Below, in pieces: positions 17,657 to 26,116 of a stretch of DNA of 64,000 nt. Source of the stretch: an uncultured Demequina sp. GTDB lineage: Bacteria > Actinomycetota > Actinomycetes > Actinomycetales > Demequinaceae. The notes beneath the pieces were generated by a model. It had not been told where the DNA came from and searched no databases. It worked only from the letters and a program-made list of their open reading frames with translations. Each line of letters opens with the position of its first letter. The first letter of the stretch is position 1. Location: the NCBI GenBank assembly GCA_937925595.1, contig CALALQ010000106.1, positions 17,168-81,167 on the forward strand, given 5' to 3'. Position numbers and translations under genes: made by a program.

Positions 17657-17943
17657 CGGCGTCCTCCGCCCGAGATAATGAAGCGGCCCAACATGTCGAG
17701 CCAGATCTCGCGCTCCAAGGGAACACGCACTTCGTTGATCTCTTCCAGTGCTGCTTGGGCGTCGAGGTGACCGCTGGCCGCGAAGCGCTCCAGTGCTGTG
17801 CCGGGGCCGGCATGGACACTCGCGGCAATCAGCCGAGCGAGATTCTCGTTCTGAGCCTCTGGGTCAAGGTCGAGCCAGCAACTGATGAGATCGCGAGCAC
17901 GCCCGTTTTGATCCGGTCCAGTGGTGATGATGGTTGGTGTCAT
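17653..17943 (-). CDS. Short paralogue of the ArdA-like proteins' N-terminal region
   Basis: A 96-residue protein. Its middle and end (HAGPGTALERFAASG, then EIWLDMLGRFIIS) match the GPGSALELF and RWIDWFGTYLV segments of the two larger neighbours, but it stops where they continue. It is either a stand-alone single-domain version or a truncated duplicate. A GGAGG site 6 nt before the ATG and ATGA overlaps on both sides show it is still expressed. Confidence 0.7.
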   Translation of the reverse strand: MTPTIITTGPDQNGRARDLISCWLDLDPEAQNENLARLIAASVHAGPGTALERFAASGHLDAQAALEEINEVRVPLEREIWLDMLGRFIISGGGRR

Positions 17944-18794
17944 GATGAACCTCCTTTCAAGGTCTCGGTTTCAGGGGGCGAGGGAGGCGCCAGCTGTTGA
18001 AGCGCCTCCCGGGCAGTGATGACAAAGAACAGGTCGCCTCGGAGCGTGCGCTCCTGAGCGATGGCGTGGCGCAACTTGTCCGCTCGCAGTTCGGTGGGGA
18101 CGATCCATACGACCGCCGGGTAGAGCCCGCGCGTCGCTTCTTCGTGGCCGTCCTCCCAGTGGCGCTGGTAGGTCTGGCACTTTCGGATCACGGCGGGCAG
18201 GTGTTCGGTAGCACGGTCGACCTCGACGAACGAATGCGTCTCGGTCGACTCGTCCGCCGTCACGACCAACAGGTCAGGGCGGAGGGTGACCGTCGTGCCG
18301 CCTCGTCCGCCGAAGCTGCGCCAGCAGGTCGGCTCGGCTTCAAGCTCGAGAAGGTCGAATTCTCCAATGCGGGATCGTTCGAGCAGGGTCGTGGCCAGCT
18401 CAGCTACCTCGAGCGTGTGTGCCAAGAAGGCGTGGCCCGGTTCGATGTAGCGGCGGCGCTGCGACTCGCCGCGCCGGGCTCGTAGCAGCCGATCTCCCGC
18501 CGCACCGAGCTGCCACACGATCACGGCAGAGCCGTGTTTCGCTCCACCAATCCGTCGTGCCAGCCGAGTGACCAGTCCGTGGGCTTCCAAGCGATGCAGG
18601 ATGCGGACGGCGCTGCGTGTAGCTCCAACCTGGGAGCGGTGCGGACCAAGGTGCTCGGCGGGCAGATGCTGCCGCTGAACCTGCCGCGTTGTGAGGAAGC
18701 GGAAGCGTTCCAGGCTCTCAAGGATGGCGATGTCCCGATCAGAGAGCAGCTGCTCGAGCTCGTCGGTTCGTAGTGGACGCGGGAGGTTAGACAT
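17940..18794 (-). CDS. Replication-relaxation family protein
   Basis: A 284-residue protein of the Replic_Relax family found on actinobacterial plasmids and integrative elements. An N-terminal winged helix is visible (SDRDIAILESLERFRFLTTRQVQ, residues 17-40), followed by the conserved HAFLAHTLEVAEL segment near 125 and the PDLLVV / SFVEVDRATE region near 180-200. The family is linked to plasmid replication and mobilisation, but the exact activity is unknown. It heads the operon that includes the ArdA-like genes. A conserved 19-bp motif lies 125 bp upstream. Confidence 0.85.
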   Translation of the reverse strand: MSNLPRPLRTDELEQLLSDRDIAILESLERFRFLTTRQVQRQHLPAEHLGPHRSQVGATRSAVRILHRLEAHGLVTRLARRIGGAKHGSAVIVWQLGAAGDRLLRARRGESQRRRYIEPGHAFLAHTLEVAELATTLLERSRIGEFDLLELEAEPTCWRSFGGRGGTTVTLRPDLLVVTADESTETHSFVEVDRATEHLPAVIRKCQTYQRHWEDGHEEATRGLYPAVVWIVPTELRADKLRHAIAQERTLRGDLFFVITAREALQQLAPPSPPETETLKGGSS

Positions 18795-18918
18795 GGCGAC
18801 CTCCGGATCTGGGGGAGCGGCCGACGGACACTGCTTGAGCAGGGACAGTCCCAGCCCGCGCTGGCCCGTCAGGGGCGGACAGGGGCCGAATGGGGCGGCT
18901 TGTCCTCGTCATGAACGG

Positions 18919-18937
18919 ACGCCCGAACGGAGCACCG
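18919..18937. repeat. Shared upstream motif, copy 1
   Basis: ACGCCCGAACGGAGCACCG. One base differs from the copy at 22469-22487. Both copies lie in the same orientation about 120 bp upstream of a leftward operon start (125 bp and 118 bp), which suggests an operator or activator site for the element's transfer genes. Confidence 0.5.
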
Positions 18938-18983
18938 ACCGGACAAGCGCGCTCCGTGGTGGGTGGGTATATCGTCGCCCTAC

Positions 18984-21134
18984 TCATGAGCGCCTCGGCT
19001 TCTGATGCTTCGTGCGCGGCGCATCGTCGGTGCCAGGCTGAGCCGTCGGAGACGACACGACGACTTCTCCGGGGTCGCCACCGAACAGCTGACGGCTGGC
19101 ACGGCGAATCAGCTCACCGTGCCCTGTCCGCTTCGTTGGTGCGATCGTCCGTGCGGAGAACCACCTGGACGGTCCCGCGGAGGTCATCAGGGCGGCGTAG
19201 ACCTCATATGGCGGGAGTTGCTGGAAGTCTTCGGCACCGAGCTCGGGCGCCAGCTTGGCCATGTCTCGGGCGTCGTCGGCACCGAGGGCGAAGCAGACTT
19301 TGGAGCGGGCGTTGACGTCGAATGCCGTCTTGAGGTTCGGGCCGAGCTGTCCACGGAACTGATGTGCCACGTGCCAACCGACGCCGTAGGAGCGGCTCGT
19401 GGCGAGTGCATCTGCGATCGACGTCGGCAGATGCAGATAGTTCTGGACCTCGTCGATAAACACGTACCCGGGTCGCCAGGCCGGTTCCATCTCCTGAGCA
19501 CGTTCCTTCGTTGCGAGCCACAGTTCAGCGACGATGAGACTGCCGAGGAGTTTCGCAGCGCCGCTGCCGATAAGGGCATCGTTGAGCGGTACGAGGACGG
19601 CCTTGTCGCCGTCCCGGAAAAGGTCACGCAACCGGAACCGTGGCCGAGGCTGCCCCAGCACCGCGACAAGGTGCTTTCGGAGCACAAGCTTGCGGAGCTT
19701 GTTGAGCGGAGGTGCTGTCCATGCCGCGTGTTGCCCGGGGCTGAGGGCTTCGTACTCGCTCCAGAACGCATCGAGTGTCGGCTCGACGTCCAGGTGCTCG
19801 ATGACCTCGCGTCTAAACGATTGGTCTGTGAGCAGTCGGGGAAGGTCGACGAGCGTATACGGCTCACCGCGCCGCACTCCGGCGCGTGCCAGCGACAGCA
19901 GCCCGCCCTGGATGAGGTATTCGGTACGAGGGCCCCAGCCGTCCTCGAAGACGGCCTGCAGCGACGCCAGAATGCCATCCACGACCACGTCGGGATCTCG
20001 GTCTCCGACGTCGAGCGGATTGAACCCGACTGGGCGAGCGTCAGCTGCGTCAATGACGACGATCCGTCCGGCGGCCTCTTTGGGTGCGTGATCGATGACG
20101 TAGTCGACGAGCTGCCGCTTCGGCTCGATCAAGACCACCGGACGCCTTGCAGTGATGTCGCTCAGGATGAGCGGTGCGAACACGCCGATGGACTTGCCGC
20201 TGCCGGTCGGGCCGGTGACGACAAGGTGGGACAAGCGAGAGGTCGGGTCGATGCCGACGTCACGGATCTTGCCTGGTGCGGTGGTCTGCGCGAACACGGC
20301 CGCCCGATCTTCTAGTGAGGCCGGGCCAGCCAGGCGTCGGGGATGAAGCGGAGGAAGCCCGGGCAGATCCATCTCGCCAACAGGCCACCCGAGAAAGGGC
20401 AGGAGCTCGCTCGGGGTGAGCGCGCCAAGGTGGGACCGGGGCGACGCGGAGTCGAGATGCTCGGGCTTGTCCCGAACCAGAAGCATTCGCACACCTGGTG
20501 CTTCCATCGTTTGCAGCGCACCGAACAGTGCCTGAGCCAGTGCTTGACGACGCTCGGCCGTTGCGGCCTCGACACCGATTCGTGCGGTGACGATTAGCCG
20601 GGGCTGCGCGTCCCGTTCGGCGACGCGACGGCGCACGTCGGCGCTCGCGTGTTGCGTGCCCCGGACCAGCACGTCATAGAGCGACGAGCGGTTCGGGTCT
20701 GGAAGGTCGAGTGGTACGAGGCTCGGACGGCGGCGTTGTCCCACGATGAGCTGCATCACGACGAGTTCGTCTTCTCGGCGGCGGGCCAAGGCGCTGTGGA
20801 GCGCGAAGAGCATCCGATCTGACTCGCCGGTGCGGAGCGGCAGACTGTCCGGCCGGGCCGTGAGGTGTCCGGTTGCCGCAACGGCTCGTCGCGCAGGTGC
20901 GATGTCGAACAAGACGCCGGGGACATAGTCGGCAAGGACCTGCTTCAGCCACGTCGTGTGCTCTGACTGGTGACCTACGAGGTACACGATCTCTCCGCCA
21001 ATGGCGCGCAGCTCGAACACCAGGGGACGGGGCGTATCCGAAGAGGTCAGGCGCGCCAGTAGCTGCTCCACGCCGCTGGCCTCAAGCGGACGCGGCAAGT
21101 GAAGTCGTGTGAATACGTACTTAGGCGGTGCCAT
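18984..21134 (-). CDS. VirD4/TraG-like conjugative coupling ATPase
   Basis: A 716-residue type IV coupling protein that would bring DNA to a transfer channel. Walker A GPTGSGKS is at residues 308-315 and Walker B is in GYVFIDEVQNYLH; the GVGWHVAHQFRGQL segment after it is typical of TraD/VirD4-type ATPases. The open frame starts at 21227, but the ATG at 21134 has GAGGAGG 6 nt upstream and is preferred; it overlaps the end of the 72-residue gene by 14 bp. No clear N-terminal membrane helices are seen, so it resembles soluble coupling proteins of actinobacterial elements. No VirB4 or relaxase gene is in the window. Confidence 0.88.
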   Translation of the reverse strand: MAPPKYVFTRLHLPRPLEASGVEQLLARLTSSDTPRPLVFELRAIGGEIVYLVGHQSEHTTWLKQVLADYVPGVLFDIAPARRAVAATGHLTARPDSLPLRTGESDRMLFALHSALARRREDELVVMQLIVGQRRRPSLVPLDLPDPNRSSLYDVLVRGTQHASADVRRRVAERDAQPRLIVTARIGVEAATAERRQALAQALFGALQTMEAPGVRMLLVRDKPEHLDSASPRSHLGALTPSELLPFLGWPVGEMDLPGLPPLHPRRLAGPASLEDRAAVFAQTTAPGKIRDVGIDPTSRLSHLVVTGPTGSGKSIGVFAPLILSDITARRPVVLIEPKRQLVDYVIDHAPKEAAGRIVVIDAADARPVGFNPLDVGDRDPDVVVDGILASLQAVFEDGWGPRTEYLIQGGLLSLARAGVRRGEPYTLVDLPRLLTDQSFRREVIEHLDVEPTLDAFWSEYEALSPGQHAAWTAPPLNKLRKLVLRKHLVAVLGQPRPRFRLRDLFRDGDKAVLVPLNDALIGSGAAKLLGSLIVAELWLATKERAQEMEPAWRPGYVFIDEVQNYLHLPTSIADALATSRSYGVGWHVAHQFRGQLGPNLKTAFDVNARSKVCFALGADDARDMAKLAPELGAEDFQQLPPYEVYAALMTSAGPSRWFSARTIAPTKRTGHGELIRRASRQLFGGDPGEVVVSSPTAQPGTDDAPRTKHQKPRRS

Positions 21135-21339
21135 CCGGTTCCTCCTCGGAAGTCCTGGACGGCTGCTGTTCTGATTCCGTGAGCGCGCGGCGGGCAGCTT
21201 CCTCGCGAGCTCGTTCGAGCCCAGCAATCACGATGATCTTTGCCATCTGCTCCGGTGTCAGGTCGTGGTTGAGTTCGGAGAACACCCAAACCCGGCGGTC
21301 CTGAGACTTCCGGTAGCGGCGGCGAGAGACGTGACTCAT
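21121..21339 (-). CDS. Small charged protein preceding the coupling ATPase
   Basis: A 72-residue protein starting MSHVSRRRYRKSQDRRVWVF, rich in charge, with the helix DLTPEQMAKIIVIAGLERAREEAARR. The ATG at 21339 has GGAGG 7 nt upstream; the earlier frame start at 21381 lacks one. It overlaps the coupling-protein start, so it is likely a small partner or accessory of the transfer operon. No family recognised. Confidence 0.7.
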   Translation of the reverse strand: MSHVSRRRYRKSQDRRVWVFSELNHDLTPEQMAKIIVIAGLERAREEAARRALTESEQQPSRTSEEEPDGTA

Positions 21340-21429
21340 ACACGCACCTCCTTTCGGGCGAGTGCCCGGCTTACATTGCAAGCGGTCGCGAAAGGTCGTG
21401 CGGCGAGCCCCGTCATGGGGGGACGGGCA

Positions 21430-21458
21430 ACTATGAGCGAGTCAATTCGTTCTGTCAA
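21430..21458 (-). promoter_or_regulatory. Promoter of the coupling-protein operon
   Basis: On the minus strand TTGACA (21458-21453), a 17-nt spacer and CATAGT (21435-21430). The predicted transcript begins about 85 nt before the ATG at 21339. Confidence 0.65.
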
Positions 21459-21511
21459 GGGGAGTTGTCTATTCCACAACGACCGGACAGAGGTGAACGT
21501 GCTCATGGTCG

Positions 21512-21718
21512 CTACCAGCGGTCTCGTCGCGAGCGAATGAACCACAGTGCGGCGATCGTTGCTGCGACGAGCATGGCTCCGAGCAGCAGCCAGCCCCAGA
21601 TCTGTGCCAGGACACTGAGCGCAAGCTGCAGCGCGATCACACCGCCGAGCAGCAGCAGGCAGCCGACAAAGAAGCGGTGCACCAGCGACCGTGGCGATTC
21701 TGGCTCCTTGGATGCCAC
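21512..21718 (-). CDS. Small two-helix membrane protein
   Basis: A 68-residue protein with two predicted membrane helices (VGCLLLLGGVIALQLALSVLA, about residues 18-38, and GWLLLGAMLVAATIAALWFI, about 42-61) and a basic end RSRRDRW. It starts with GTG 3 nt after the MT-A70 gene stop, with GGAGGG upstream, so it is translationally coupled to that gene. Function unknown; small membrane proteins of this kind are common in transfer regions. Confidence 0.7.
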   Translation of the reverse strand: MASKEPESPRSLVHRFFVGCLLLLGGVIALQLALSVLAQIWGWLLLGAMLVAATIAALWFIRSRRDRW

Positions 21719-21721
21719 GCC

Positions 21722-22351
21722 TCATCCCTCCGTGTCTCCGGCAGTGGATGACGCTCGAGTGAAGTCAGACGGGACCGGGTATCCGGGGATCGTGATGTCG
21801 GATTCGATCTCGTTGCCCCACACCGACCAGTCCGCGTGGCTGTTAGGACGACTTCGGGCGAAGATTTCGAGGAAGGGGCCGTCGAGGATGCGCTCGATGA
21901 GCGGAATCATCTCCTCGGGCTTGCGGGAGTGATCCTGACGCGGGAACAGCAACGTCGAGCGCTGACCGTGGAACTTCCACGGCGCGGGCTTCCCGCGGGT
22001 GCCGTGCAGTAGCAGCTCATGCGAGCCGCGGAAGTAGTTGCCGAGTCCCATGTAGTACTTGTCCCAGGCTGCGTTCGTCTTGTACTCGAAGCCCCACGCC
22101 TTCATGACTTCGAGGCCGGCGGGTAGTGCTGCGTTGGTTACCCAGAGCAGCAGCGTGGCGTCGTCGGCCGCCAGGTCCGCGATCGGCATCTGCTTGATGC
22201 GCTCCAGGCTCATCACGTCGTAGTGGCGTGAGGCTCCACGTGCACCGAGCTGGGCGATGTCCCAGGGCGGGTCGGCGTAGATGACCGAGAAGCGGCGGGA
22301 CGCATCGCGTTCCGGCGCCGAGGGCTCTTCTGAGGGGGTGATGTTGGGCAT
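21722..22351 (-). CDS. MT-A70 family adenine-N6 methyltransferase
   Basis: A 209-residue orphan methyltransferase. The catalytic motif DPPW appears in VIYADPPWDIAQLG near residue 28, the signature of the MT-A70 family, and FARSRPNSHADWSVWGNE near the end is also typical. It probably methylates adenine in DNA and may protect the element from host restriction. The ATG at 22351 is chosen over 22441 because GAAAGGA lies 8 nt upstream and the motif then sits at the usual distance from the N-terminus. A promoter lies at 22407-22435. Confidence 0.88.
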   Translation of the reverse strand: MPNITPSEEPSAPERDASRRFSVIYADPPWDIAQLGARGASRHYDVMSLERIKQMPIADLAADDATLLLWVTNAALPAGLEVMKAWGFEYKTNAAWDKYYMGLGNYFRGSHELLLHGTRGKPAPWKFHGQRSTLLFPRQDHSRKPEEMIPLIERILDGPFLEIFARSRPNSHADWSVWGNEIESDITIPGYPVPSDFTRASSTAGDTEG

Positions 22352-22406
22352 GAATGAAGTCCTTTCTCCGCGACCCATGCGCTGGTGGCTGAGGGGCGGA
22401 TAGATG

Positions 22407-22435
22407 GATATGCGGCATCGCGGCGGGCATGTCAA
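22407..22435 (-). promoter_or_regulatory. Promoter of the MT-A70 gene
   Basis: On the minus strand TTGACA (22435-22430), 17-nt spacer, CATATC (22412-22407), giving a leader of about 50 nt before the ATG at 22351. The shared 19-bp motif lies about 34 bp upstream of the -35 box. Confidence 0.65.
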
Positions 22436-22468
22436 CGGCACTGAACCCGACCGCCGGAGCCGATCGGA

Positions 22469-22487
22469 ACGCCCGAACGGAACACCG
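22469..22487. repeat. Shared upstream motif, copy 2
   Basis: ACGCCCGAACGGAACACCG, 18 of 19 bases identical to 18919-18937 and in the same orientation relative to the downstream leftward gene. Confidence 0.5.
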
Positions 22488-22586
22488 CCTCAAGTGGTCG
22501 TGACTCGGCTCGGAGAGCGGGCGGTGGTCGGTGTTTCCGCACGTTGTGGAATGAACAACGGACCGCTGCGACTGCTGGTTCGGTTC

Positions 22587-22862
22587 CTAGCTGCTTTGTC
22601 GCTGGCGCATCGCGGACTCACGGAGCATGTTGCGATGTGCTTCGATAGCCGCCTCGTCCAGCACTGCGCCGAGAAGGTTGGCATCCGCTTGGCGCCTGGC
22701 AAGGTGCAGTGCGGCCTCGTACTGTTTCCGGTGCCACCCCGGTCCACCCGGGGAGTCCCACATGAGCAACGCCATCGCGACGGCGATGATCATTCCGACC
22801 GCGACGGCGAGCAGGGCGATCGACAGCACTGAGCTGAGTTCCATCGTGACCATCTCGTCCAC
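22587..22862 (-). CDS. Small single-helix membrane protein
   Basis: A 91-residue protein with one N-terminal membrane helix (VLSIALLAVAVGMIIAVAMA, about residues 12-31) followed by a charged helical domain. It starts 4 nt after the upstream gene stop. GTG 22862 and ATG 22853 or 22844 are all possible starts; none has a strong ribosome binding site, so coupling to the upstream gene is likely. Function unknown. Confidence 0.6.
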   Translation of the reverse strand: MDEMVTMELSSVLSIALLAVAVGMIIAVAMALLMWDSPGGPGWHRKQYEAALHLARRQADANLLGAVLDEAAIEAHRNMLRESAMRQRQSS

Positions 22863-22866
22863 GGCG

Positions 22867-23181
22867 CTACCGTCCGAACCGCTGCACGGCGGTGGCGGCG
22901 GCGAGGGCGTAGGCGTCGACGATCGCCTTGATGCGCTGCTCGCTGAGCGGAGCGGCAGTCACATAGTGCCCCTCGATGGCGGACAGCATGGCGACGTTCT
23001 CCATCGCCCGGAGTGCCAGACGGTGTCGAAGGTCGTCGGTGAGTGCCTCGATGGCACCACCGAGCTGGACCGCCTCGATCGCCGAGGTCACCCGGCGCGG
23101 CTGCCGGAGGGTGAGAGCGGCGGCGGTCGAACTGATTGGGGAGACGGTCGAGCCGTCGAGCGGCACGAGAGCGTTGGACAT
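22867..23181 (-). CDS. Hypothetical protein of the transfer region
   Basis: A 104-residue alanine-rich helical protein (MSNALVPLDGSTVSP at the start, ALRAMENVAMLSAIEGHYV in the middle). The ATG at 23181 has GAAGGGA about 9 nt upstream and is preferred over 23235. It is followed closely by the membrane-protein gene. No family recognised. Confidence 0.65.
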   Translation of the reverse strand: MSNALVPLDGSTVSPISSTAAALTLRQPRRVTSAIEAVQLGGAIEALTDDLRHRLALRAMENVAMLSAIEGHYVTAAPLSEQRIKAIVDAYALAAATAVQRFGR

Positions 23182-23259
23182 AGGAGAGTTCCCTTCAGCG
23201 GATTGATGGATGAGCCGCCCGTCGCCCCGAGCCATGCTGGCCGGGGCGACGGGCGGGTG

Positions 23260-23649
23260 TTACTCCTCGCGAACGAATCGCAGTTCGAGTCCGATGCGGG
23301 TGAACGCATCTCGCAGGCCGCCGAACCATTGCTCGTCCGGGGTGACTGCATCCGGGCAGATGGCGTAGAGCAGGCGGTATTGCTGCGATCCCATCAGCTC
23401 AATCGCTCGGGTCAGTCCGGGGCGCTGACGCGGATCCGTGGTCGCTTCGGACTCGTCCACCCAGAAGCCGATGACGACGCCGTCCTTCTCAGTGCGGAGG
23501 CGGAGCATCTCTTCCTGTGTGGCTCGGTCCTCGAGTTCACGTCCGTTCGACGCCCGGTCTGACGGGAGCGTCGTGCAGATGTAGGCGGCCGCAAACGGCT
23601 GCACCTCCTTCATCTCAACGATGGTCACTTCTTGATCGGTTCCGTTCAT
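23260..23649 (-). CDS. Degenerate resolvase-fold protein
   Basis: A 129-residue protein whose layout follows the N-terminal domain of serine recombinases: AAAYICTTLPSDRAS at the place of YxRVSTxxQ, then IGFWVDESEATTD before RPGLTRAIELM, and a last strand GLELRFV. The catalytic Arg and Ser of the YxRVS motif are replaced (C and T), and the LDRLSR arginines are absent (CPDAVTPD). It should therefore be unable to cleave DNA. It may regulate or bind DNA. GGAGG lies 6 nt before the ATG. Confidence 0.62.
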   Translation of the reverse strand: MNGTDQEVTIVEMKEVQPFAAAYICTTLPSDRASNGRELEDRATQEEMLRLRTEKDGVVIGFWVDESEATTDPRQRPGLTRAIELMGSQQYRLLYAICPDAVTPDEQWFGGLRDAFTRIGLELRFVREE

Positions 23650-23718
23650 GGATCGCCTCCTTTCACGAGGTCTTGCCTGCAGCCACTGGCTACTGGCAGC
23701 GATATTTAGTTGTGTGTT

Positions 23719-23730
23719 CCCCTTGCGGGG
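23719..23730 (-). terminator. Tetraloop hairpin after the SprT-like gene
   Basis: On the minus strand CCCC-GCAA-GGGG, directly after the SprT-like stop. A GNRA loop on a short GC stem; possibly a weak terminator or processing site between the two genes. Confidence 0.4.
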
Positions 23731-23731
23731 T

Positions 23732-24481
23732 CTAAGGCCGAGCGTGACTGTGCACGGCGGCGGTCTGAATCAGGGGCGACCCCTGCAGGAGATAGGACGT
23801 GATCGCCGTCTGCAGACGGGCGTCCGCGGCGGCGACCGCGGCAGCGAGCCGAGGGTCCACGAGCGTGGACGCCGCCACGGGCTGCGGCCTTCGAACCGAC
23901 GCGAGCGGCGCGGCCGAGGCGCTGCGGATGGACGGTCGAGCAGCGATGCGCTCCGCCGAACGGAGGCCTTCGTAGATGCGGAACGCGCGATCGATGTCGG
24001 GGATGAGATCGCTGAACAGGGTCTGACCCGAGGGGCTCAGCGTCGGGGTGGCGTAGCCGCTGTGGGAGCTTTCAACGACCTCGCAGCCGGCCAGCCGAGC
24101 GATTCGTGCGAACTCTTGGTTGTGGTGCCTGGTGGTGGGTTCGGTGTCGGACACGCCTGTCGCTGCTGCGTAAAGGTGGGCGAGCTCGTGAGCGAGCGTG
24201 ACGACCGCGTCCTCGCCGGGTCGCTGTCCACCGAAATGACCTTGCGAGCGATCCGCATTGAGTCGGATCTCGTGGAGACCGTCCTCGCCACCGAGGAATG
24301 CGAACTGCCCGAGTGCCTCACCGGGTGCGAAACGCACCAGGAGTGTCGTGCCAGCGACCGCATCGACGATGCCTGGAAGCGACGGCTCGAGGCGCGCGGC
24401 CATCTTTTTTAGTGCGGCCTCGCAGCTGCTGCGCAGGCGGCGATCCGCCTCCGCGAGAGTCGCGACATCGGTTTGCTGCAT
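23732..24481 (-). CDS. SprT-like zinc metallopeptidase domain protein
   Basis: A 249-residue protein with H98-E99-L-A-H102 and a downstream HHNQEF segment (residues 119-124), the arrangement of SprT-like proteases where the third zinc ligand lies in an H-N/G-x-x-F motif. A C-terminal alanine-rich tail follows. SprT-like proteins of bacteriophage and mobile elements may act on DNA-protein crosslinks, but this is family knowledge only. The ATG at 24481 has GGAGG 5 nt upstream and is preferred over the open-frame start at 24592. Confidence 0.75.
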   Translation of the reverse strand: MQQTDVATLAEADRRLRSSCEAALKKMAARLEPSLPGIVDAVAGTTLLVRFAPGEALGQFAFLGGEDGLHEIRLNADRSQGHFGGQRPGEDAVVTLAHELAHLYAAATGVSDTEPTTRHHNQEFARIARLAGCEVVESSHSGYATPTLSPSGQTLFSDLIPDIDRAFRIYEGLRSAERIAARPSIRSASAAPLASVRRPQPVAASTLVDPRLAAAVAAADARLQTAITSYLLQGSPLIQTAAVHSHARP

Positions 24482-24673
24482 AACGTCCTCCCTGCTCGGG
24501 CCCAAGTGGTCGAGCGACCACCACCCTCGCAATCGGCTATCGCCGGGTCGTGTCGCAGGGTGTGTCATCTCACGTGTCAAACGACGTGCCAAAGTGGAAT
24601 CGACCAGTAACGAAAAGGGGGCAAGGCGTGTCGTATTTGCAGCTCACGTTTTCGTTCCTCCTCCCCGCCGCGG

Positions 24674-25960
24674 GTGCGAGTGGTGAGTGAACTCGAAGGG
24701 GTTCTCGACCCTCGGATTCGCTTTGTACGGGCTGCTTACGGCGGTGACCTCTCTCTCGCGGACGCCCTTCGCGACCGCCAACTTGCCGCCGTCGTTGCCG
24801 CACATGTTGGGCAGCGGCCCGGCGAAGACCTAGAGGAGGACGGCATCGCGCTCCTCTGGGCGTTTCGCGACGAACTTGAGGAGCTCCTGGAGTCGAAGCA
24901 GCAAGGAGCCGCTTGGAAGCGCGGAAAGAAGGCGCTCGAGTCGGCTGAGTACGCCCTCGTCGTGGCGCGGCTCCTGCTCGATCCGAAGGTGGGCGACGAT
25001 GTCGACGAAGCGCCGCTCACCCAGCGTGCGCGCCGCGAGCAGGCCGTTGCGGGACTCGGCTTGTCAGGAGAGGGCTACAAACGCCCGTATCGCCAGTCCC
25101 CGGAGTTCTACCGTCATTTCATCGACCAGCTGCGGGCGTTTCTCGCCACCGCGCCGATCGTTCTGGTCAAGACCAGTTCTCGTTCAACTCACCCGCGACG
25201 CTCACCCTTTGGAGTCCCTGATGAAGTCGCACGGCTTGCACCGATGCTCACGACCTTGCTGTCGGACGCGGCAGTCGTGCTGTACGGGTTCGATGAAGCC
25301 GCGGAGCGACTTCACTCCAGTCCCCAGCTGCAAGCGGCGGACAGACAGCGCTTCAATCGAGAGCTCAGTGCAGATGGTCAGTGGCTTGTCGTGCAGCTGG
25401 CACGGGCAGATTCGCAACTCCTCGCGCTCGGCAAGGCTCCCGGCGGCCACGCGTTCTTGGCCGCAAACGGTATCGCGTGGGCCGGGTCCGGCTTGCTGCC
25501 GTGGGGCACCTTGTTCGATGGGGCGAGGCAACTGCTGGAGCGAGACCCCTACACGAGCGATGATGGCGTTGCTCTCGCTCTGACCAGTACCGACTGGCGC
25601 GAGCTCTTGCTCTCAGAGGATCTGTTCTGGGATTCGTCCGAAGCAAGTCGAACGGCCGACACGAGGCGTGAGCTGCTTGACGCAGTCCGGCGAATTCTTC
25701 CGGTCCTTCGGGCGGTAGTCCCCGGATGGTCTCGCGACTACATGGTCGACTTCGAGTACAGCGTCTGCTACGGCTACTGGCTACTGGGGATCGAGCCGGA
25801 GATCGATGGAGGCGAAGATGACCCGATCGGTGCGCCGTGGACCTTCCCGGCGAATCTACGGGCGCGACTCGACTTTGTGCGAGACGTCTATGAGCTCGCC
25901 TGTCCACTCAGCGCGCTCAACGGCGTACCGCGCGTCGCTCGCCGCATCGACCCGGTTTAG
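24674..25960 (+). CDS. Hypothetical protein
   Basis: A 428-residue protein with no family recognised. It is divergent from the SprT-like gene and convergent with the next gene. It looks globular and mixed helical, without signal peptide or membrane segments. The start is uncertain: GTG codons at 24674, 24680 and 24683 lie close together and no strong ribosome binding site precedes them. Sequence and codon use look like a real gene with no internal break. Confidence 0.7.
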   Translation: MRVVSELEGVLDPRIRFVRAAYGGDLSLADALRDRQLAAVVAAHVGQRPGEDLEEDGIALLWAFRDELEELLESKQQGAAWKRGKKALESAEYALVVARLLLDPKVGDDVDEAPLTQRARREQAVAGLGLSGEGYKRPYRQSPEFYRHFIDQLRAFLATAPIVLVKTSSRSTHPRRSPFGVPDEVARLAPMLTTLLSDAAVVLYGFDEAAERLHSSPQLQAADRQRFNRELSADGQWLVVQLARADSQLLALGKAPGGHAFLAANGIAWAGSGLLPWGTLFDGARQLLERDPYTSDDGVALALTSTDWRELLLSEDLFWDSSEASRTADTRRELLDAVRRILPVLRAVVPGWSRDYMVDFEYSVCYGYWLLGIEPEIDGGEDDPIGAPWTFPANLRARLDFVRDVYELACPLSALNGVPRVARRIDPV

Positions 25961-26018
25961 AGCGGTCCCCGTGAATCGCCGAAACCCTTCGGGCCATTCA
26001 GGTCGGCACAGGCAAAGA

Positions 26019-26079
26019 AAAGAGCCCGCCTCCGCGTCGAAACAGATGAGCGTCTCGACTACCAGGAGTCGGGCTCTTT
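26019..26079. terminator. Bidirectional hairpin between convergent genes
   Basis: AAAGAGCCCG and its exact complement CGGGCTCTTT, 10 bp, with a 41-nt loop. A-rich sequence before and T-rich sequence after would give U tracts in both directions. It lies between the 428-residue gene and the leftward beta-helix gene. Confidence 0.5.
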
Positions 26080-26116
26080 CCGTTCGAGCGGGTGCGGACT
26101 AGCAGGCTGGCCGGCG

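Noticed and set aside
18984..24481. Complete conjugation system
   Set aside because: There is a coupling protein but no relaxase, VirB4 or pore genes in the window, so only a mobilizable fragment can be claimed.
24552..24580. Promoter with TTGACA upstream of the SprT-like gene
   Set aside because: A TTGACA is visible on the minus strand, but no acceptable -10 follows at 16-18 nt.
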